The notes below the pieces were generated by a model that ran no database searches, was not told the DNA's origin, and worked only from the letters and a program-made list of their open reading frames with translations. Below are positions 60,043 to 64,000 of a stretch of 64,000 nucleotides of DNA, piece by piece. The DNA comes from Paenibacillus silvae (GTDB lineage Bacteria > Bacillota > Bacilli > Paenibacillales > Paenibacillaceae): the NCBI RefSeq assembly GCF_014639235.1, contig NZ_BMFU01000017.1:13853-77852 (forward strand). Direction: 5' to 3'. The first letter of the stretch is position 1. Each line of letters starts with the position of its first letter. The position numbers and the translations under genes were made by a program.

Positions 60043-61742
60043 ACAGCGAATTGGATCTTTCACTACTAGACCACGGGGCAATTTACATCCCTCTCTCTAA
60101 TTATCCAAAACGTCAGAACGGTTTAGCTTATGCCGCGTATCGAAGTATGTTTTTTAGAAAAAATCATATCTGGATTGAAGACATTTCTAAACTTAACTTG
60201 GATTTAAATGATAAAGTTATTTACTTTCACTCAAGTATTTATATACCGCAGTTTAGTCGACTCCAATATTCTGTAGAACTTATACAAGGAAAATCCCTAT
60301 TTCAATATCTTCTAGAAATTGAGATAGGATCCTATGTTGCTATCTCGGTAAAGGATGATGGGAGTCAACAGATTAAAGAGAATGCTTTAGAAGAGGCTAA
60401 AAACTTAGGAATAACACTTCTGGACAACAGTAAACTTCGTTATAGTTATATATGGTTGGCTCGCAAAATCGATAAAGAAAGTTATGAAGTAATACATCAA
60501 GAATGCTCTTGTGAAGAATTGAGTTGGGAAGGGCAATTAGGAGATAACTATATATCGATCAAGAGTAGCGGTGCACATGGAGGCAACTATAGTAGTGTTA
60601 TTATCAATGGAATTGAAAGAAGTAAAAATAGCCGAGGGATGAACATTGTTAGTTGGGAGAATGAAGAAAAAGTGAATTCAACTAATTTTGACACATTCTC
60701 AACAATCTACATGCAAGGAAGCTTGTTTAAGGCGACTCCCTCTAAATTTAAACCGAATGATGCGAGATTTAGTGTTGTTAGTCATGCTGGTGGTATGTTT
60801 CAAGGTCTTACTTATACTAACTGCGAAGAAGCTATTGAATGGAATTACAAAGTTAATGGACATCGCGTTTTCGAAATAGACTTTGAATTGACTTCGGATG
60901 GTGAACTTGTAGCCAGACATAATTGGCAGTCATATCTTTATGATCATTTACAACAGAAAAAGCCTGAGGGGGTGGGAGAGAACGAGCCTCTTTCTCTTGA
61001 TCAGTTCAAAAAACTCAAAGTATTAAATAAGTATTCTCCACTTACAATCTCGGATATTTATAAACTTATGACGAACTATCCGGATATAAATATAGTAACT
61101 GATACCAAGTATCTGGATGCTGACATAATTAAGGCTCAATTCGAGAGAATGATATCGGCAGTTGAGCCTTATGGTTATGAATTACTACTGCGCATTGTAC
61201 CACAGCTATATTCGGAAGAGATGTATTCGATTATAGAAGAGGTGTTTCCATTTCCTGGATATATATACACCCTATATGCGACCCAATCTTCTGACGAACA
61301 GATCCTTCGATTTGTTAAAAACAAGCCTATTATGGCAGTAACTACTTATCCGGCAAGGTACACCTCTCATTTTGGGGGAAAAATTAAAAATTTGGGTATC
61401 GAAGTGGCAGTTCATACAATTAATGATGTGGAAAAAATCAGAGAATATGCAAATATGAATGTTGATGGATTTTATACAGATACTTTAAGTACTATGGTTA
61501 TTAAGAGTGAGATCATGAGGGAACAGACTGAAATAGAAGTTTATAGAGATATGTTGTTTTTATATATAGAAAAACGGTTTGGGAGAGTTCCTATAAAAGT
61601 ATTAGATGTGTTTAACGAGCTAACTAAACAAGAGCTAAAAGCATTTGCTCCAAAATTGTTTCTTATTGATACATTAGAAGAATTTAATGTTCTATTAGAG
61701 GAGTGGGGAGCTGTACGGAATATGAATTTAAGTTCCGAATGA
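60039..61742 (+). CDS. ILEI-like module fused to a glycerophosphodiester phosphodiesterase-type domain
   Basis: Residues 10-235 repeat the shared module (AISVKDDGSQ at 101-110, GGNYSSVIINGIERSKNSRG at 181-200). Residues 243-490 are a GDPD TIM barrel: SHAGG (H249), TNCEEAIEWNYKVNGHR, FEIDFELTSDGELVARHNW (E279, D281, H294) and a late VAVHTIN...VDGFYTDT. These are the catalytic His pair and metal ligands of GDPD enzymes, which hydrolyse glycerophosphodiesters. There is no signal peptide or membrane segment, so its location is unclear. It is the last gene of the coupled run; an IS relic follows. It may trim, recycle or remodel a glycerophosphate polymer made by the LtaS-like enzyme. Confidence 0.82.
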   Translation: MNSELDLSLLDHGAIYIPLSNYPKRQNGLAYAAYRSMFFRKNHIWIEDISKLNLDLNDKVIYFHSSIYIPQFSRLQYSVELIQGKSLFQYLLEIEIGSYVAISVKDDGSQQIKENALEEAKNLGITLLDNSKLRYSYIWLARKIDKESYEVIHQECSCEELSWEGQLGDNYISIKSSGAHGGNYSSVIINGIERSKNSRGMNIVSWENEEKVNSTNFDTFSTIYMQGSLFKATPSKFKPNDARFSVVSHAGGMFQGLTYTNCEEAIEWNYKVNGHRVFEIDFELTSDGELVARHNWQSYLYDHLQQKKPEGVGENEPLSLDQFKKLKVLNKYSPLTISDIYKLMTNYPDINIVTDTKYLDADIIKAQFERMISAVEPYGYELLLRIVPQLYSEEMYSIIEEVFPFPGYIYTLYATQSSDEQILRFVKNKPIMAVTTYPARYTSHFGGKIKNLGIEVAVHTINDVEKIREYANMNVDGFYTDTLSTMVIKSEIMREQTEIEVYRDMLFLYIEKRFGRVPIKVLDVFNELTKQELKAFAPKLFLIDTLEEFNVLLEEWGAVRNMNLSSE

Positions 61743-61796
61743 ATTTACATGCCAATAGTTTAAGTAATAATTTCTGAAACCTTGGGATCGGCGCAG

Positions 61797-62228
61797 CCTG
61801 GGTCATTTTTTGGTCTATGGAAGCAGTCGCGTATCATTACGCAAATGCCAAGGATCGCAAGGTTTATGGTCATGCGCTGGTTCAGATTATAATCCAGGTT
61901 GGTCATCACGTCTTTCCTTATGCCTGTGTGCGTGACCGTCGGCGGCTCCACTTACCGGTATAAAGGCGCGAATAATGTTCCTAAAGAAGGTGCGGTGGTG
62001 CTATACTGGAAAGCGGATGAACCGTTTGATTGTCGACAGGTGCGTGCTTTTTCAAGTGTGAATTTGACATTGAGCACGGTACAAATCCTAAGCTACTACA
62101 GCAACCGTTGGGCTATTGAGATGTATTTACGCACCGCCAAAATGAAACTGGGTTTGGACCGTTACCAGGTTCGATCCGCAACTTCATTGGATCGGTTTTG
62201 GGCGTTGCTCGCTTTTGATACCTACTAG
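61797..62228 (+). pseudogene. IS4-family transposase remnant, frameshifted
   Basis: Two frames together spell the C-terminal part of an IS4-type DDE transposase: SMEAVAYHYANAKDRKVYGH in one frame (to about 61950), then from about 61960 in another STYRYKGANNVPKEGAVVLY, RAFSSVNLTLSTVQILSYYS and YSNRWAIEMYLRTAKMKLG. The last contains the IS4 signature Y-(2)-R-(3)-E-(6)-K with the catalytic glutamate. The N-terminal half with the first two aspartates is missing. It is therefore inactive. It is a longer sibling of the relic at 48838-48924, in opposite orientation. Confidence 0.82.
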
Positions 62229-62263
62229 CTTATCACCGGATTTTACCCTTGAATTAAGAAATC

Positions 62264-62347
62264 AAAAAAATCTGGGGATAACCGCTACTCTCTAGGTGGT
62301 TTTGTCATCGGAGTGTCCTGTGTAAACATTTTTAATTCAACTTGGAC
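62264..62347 (+). repeat. Dispersed repeat family A, copy 3
   Basis: It contains AAATCTGGGGATAACCGCTA, GGTGGTTTTGTCATCGGAGT, TGTGTAAAC and TTTAATTCAACTT. It lies directly behind the transposase remnant, raising the possibility that family A derives from the end of this element. Confidence 0.75.
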
Positions 62348-62395
62348 TAGAATGAAAAGATAGAGATCGAGTGATCGTTGAAGGTGGGGAATAAC

Positions 62396-63076
62396 ATGCG
62401 GGAGACGGCCAAAATCGTCATTCGTACGCCAGGACAGGAGAGCGACGGTTCATTCGCTTATGTTAGCCAGGGCCGCTCGATTACCGTGGGGCGTTACACA
62501 GGTTTGAGTGAACTGGACTTGTCCATTTATAATCAGATGATATCGAAGCGGCACTGCCGCATTCATTATGACACAAAGGAACAGCTCTGGGTGGAGGATC
62601 TGGATAGCAAAAATGGAACCGAACTCAATGGGCAGCGCCTTGTCCCTTATGAGAAATATCCGTTTGATGAAGGGGACAGCCTGACACTCGTCAACGGTCT
62701 GATCCAGCTTCGGGTGGAGGGTGATCTCGGAGAGACGAGAGAGTATCGGATATCCGACCTGCTGGGTGAGGGTGTGCGCTTGCAGGATCATCTGCAGACG
62801 GTGCAGGTGAACGAGGATGAAATTCCGTTGTCCAAGAAGGAGTATCAGCTGTTCAAGCTGCTTTACAGCGAGCTGGATCACTTTGTCACGAGGGAGCAGA
62901 TTATTGCTCAGGTGTGGCCGGAACGGAGTATGCTGGAGAGTGATCCGGTGGGCATCGACGAGATTAACTCGCTGATCTACCGCACGAATCGCAAGCTGGG
63001 CATCCATTTTACAATTAAATCCGTCTACAAAAAAGGGGTCTACATGAAATCTCATGTCGGTGAGACGAACGAATAG
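62396..63076 (+). CDS. FHA domain protein with C-terminal OmpR-type winged helix
   Basis: The 226-residue protein has an N-terminal FHA phosphothreonine-binding domain (10-105: SITVGRYTG, ISKRHCRIHYD, WVEDLDSKNGTELNGQRL, with the GR/S-H/N-G residues) and a C-terminal Trans_reg_C-like winged helix (128-220: IPLSKKEYQLFKLLYSELDHFVTREQIIAQVWPE, INSLIYRTNRKLGIHF, IKSVYKKGVYM). It probably couples serine/threonine kinase signalling to transcription. ATG 62396 has GGTGGGG 6 bases upstream. No kinase gene is adjacent in the window. Confidence 0.85.
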   Translation: MRETAKIVIRTPGQESDGSFAYVSQGRSITVGRYTGLSELDLSIYNQMISKRHCRIHYDTKEQLWVEDLDSKNGTELNGQRLVPYEKYPFDEGDSLTLVNGLIQLRVEGDLGETREYRISDLLGEGVRLQDHLQTVQVNEDEIPLSKKEYQLFKLLYSELDHFVTREQIIAQVWPERSMLESDPVGIDEINSLIYRTNRKLGIHFTIKSVYKKGVYMKSHVGETNE

Positions 63077-63214
63077 ACGCATCGCAGCCTCTAAACAGTA
63101 TTGCTAAGGAATTGAGTAGCAAGTAATAATGATCAGTCTTTAAAAAAATACGGACAAAGGGAAGCTTCTGCGCGATCATAGACCGCCGGAGCTTCTCTTT
63201 GTTATGATGAGGAC

Positions 63215-63817
63215 ATGATGATTATTCAATATATTCCATGGCTCATTGCCGTGTTGACTCTAATCGCAGTGATATGCATTGTCATTGTAAGCTGGAAGAA
63301 CGGAATCTCGCCCATGCCTGCATCTCGCCCGGTCAGGCAGGTGGTAATCGAGGAGGTCAATCTTATACCGGGTTACGCAGATATTATGGAGGCCGGTTCG
63401 GGATGGGGAACCCTTGGTATGGATGTCGTAAAGCATTGTCCAGGCAAAAGACTGACGGGCATCGAAAACTCACTCATTCCACTGTGGGCTTCGCAATGGC
63501 TGACATGGCTTAGTAAAGGGCTGCACCGTGCTGGAGCTGTGATCGGAACTGGAAGAGGAGGGCAGCGAAATTCGTTCAAGGGACGTCTGCGTTTCATTCG
63601 CGGCAACATATACACCTGTTCTTATGCTCATGCCGACGGTGTGATCTGTTACCTGTTTCCGGGGGCCATGACCCGACTCGCGGACAAGTTCAAACGGGAG
63701 CTGCCGCCAGGCGCGCGAGTGATCAGCGTCTGTTTTGCACTTCCGGGCAAAGAGCCGCTGCGCACCATCACCTGCCGAGATGCACTGCGAACCAAGGTGT
63801 ATGTGTATGCTTTTTGA
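63215..63817 (+). CDS. Membrane-anchored class I SAM methyltransferase-like protein
   Basis: The 200-residue protein has one N-terminal membrane helix (5-27) followed by a methyltransferase-like fold: DIMEAGSGWGTLGMDVVKHCPG (motif I), KRLTGIENSLIPLWASQWL (motif II), RLRFIRGNIYT, ADGVICYLFPGAMTRLADKFKREL and GARVISVCFALPG. The pattern resembles small membrane-linked methyltransferases of unknown substrate. It is 139 bases downstream of the FHA gene on the same strand and may be independent. Function is unassigned. Confidence 0.75.
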   Translation: MMIIQYIPWLIAVLTLIAVICIVIVSWKNGISPMPASRPVRQVVIEEVNLIPGYADIMEAGSGWGTLGMDVVKHCPGKRLTGIENSLIPLWASQWLTWLSKGLHRAGAVIGTGRGGQRNSFKGRLRFIRGNIYTCSYAHADGVICYLFPGAMTRLADKFKRELPPGARVISVCFALPGKEPLRTITCRDALRTKVYVYAF

Positions 63818-63863
63818 GATGCAGTTTCCACGTCAGAACAAGAATTGGAACTAGAATAAAAAG

Positions 63864-64000
63864 TGGACACCCGTTAACGGACAGAAGGATAATAAAGCTA
63901 ACGGAGGTGTGTCCATATGGGAGAACAGCGGCAACGATACAACGAAGAATTCAAGAAACAAACGGTAAAATTTATCCAAGAACAGACCAAGACACTCGGA
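63864..64000 (+). mobile_element. Left end of an IS3-family insertion sequence
   Basis: A likely terminal inverted repeat beginning TGGACACCCGTTAACGGACA (from 63864) is followed, 33 bases later, by the start of an IS3-type orfA. The element continues beyond the window, so the right end and target duplication cannot be checked. Confidence 0.65.
63917..64000 (+). CDS. IS3-family transposase OrfA, 3' truncated by the window
   Basis: ATG 63917 follows ACGGAGG with 8 bases spacing. The 28 visible codons, MGEQRQRYNEEFKKQTVKFI then QEQTKTLG, match the beginning of the IS3/IS911 OrfA helix-turn-helix domain (RxYxxEFKxxxVxxxxEQ pattern). The rest of the gene and the frameshift-expressed OrfB lie outside. 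Confidence 0.8.
   Translation, partial: MGEQRQRYNEEFKKQTVKFIQEQTKTLG

Overview
The window reads as chromosome of a low-to-moderate GC Gram-positive spore-former, most likely a Paenibacillus. This is inferred from strong AGGAGG-type ribosome sites with frequent GTG/TTG starts, CcpA (cre)-like sites, a YdaJ/YdaK/YdaM-like exopolysaccharide cluster, an S-layer-homology protein, LCP and LtaS-type envelope enzymes, a long run of pectin and sugar genes, and families of dispersed intergenic repeats. I saw no rRNA, tRNA or CRISPR array.

Layout. 0-12 kb: the end of a copper-amine-oxidase-like stalk protein, a GNAT-GNAT-pentapeptide fusion, a broken SDR gene, ddl plus a GNAT gene, a MocR/PdxR-type regulator, a Bax-inhibitor-like membrane protein, an Sfp-type phosphopantetheinyl transferase, an arylamine N-acetyltransferase and greA. 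Two gene-free low-complexity stretches of over 1 kb lie here. 12-20 kb: an NSS transporter, rlmN, a GNAT gene, then a MarR gene leading into a candidate c-di-GMP-controlled exopolysaccharide operon (GH8-like hydrolase, degenerate GGDEF protein that keeps an I-site, a 47-residue membrane peptide, a processive GT2). 20-24.6 kb: a methyltransferase, a repeat-rich gap, an ABC ATPase, an Fsr-like MFS exporter and a divergent AraC regulator. 24.6-31.8 kb: a pectin-oligosaccharide operon (two permeases, lipoprotein, LacI regulator, GH105, intracellular-looking pectinesterase) with two LacI-type operators and a cre site. 32.8-42 kb: an XRE-TPR regulator, two aldo/keto reductases, an MFS pump with a divergent HxlR regulator, an AIM24 protein, a MarR regulator, an LCP ligase and a P-loop kinase. 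42-48 kb: an IclR regulator, KDPG aldolase and a hexuronate-type transporter, which complete the pectin theme, then a DUF2339-type membrane protein.

49.1-61.7 kb is a visibly AT-richer island lying between two decayed copies of the same IS4-type transposase in inverted orientation. It encodes an SLH protein, a 978-residue multi-glycosyltransferase, a coiled-coil half-glycosyltransferase, a 915-residue tandem GT-B protein, an LtaS-like phosphoglycerol transferase, a membrane protein, and a GDPD-type phosphodiesterase. The last three share one roughly 230-residue module that resembles the ILEI/FAM3 lectin-like fold with its halves in swapped order. I infer a surface glycopolymer assembly and remodelling system not obviously matching any described cluster; this is the best candidate for something new in the window.

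The window ends with an FHA-winged-helix protein, a membrane-anchored methyltransferase and the start of an IS3-family element. Four families of intergenic repeats recur across the window and are described separately.
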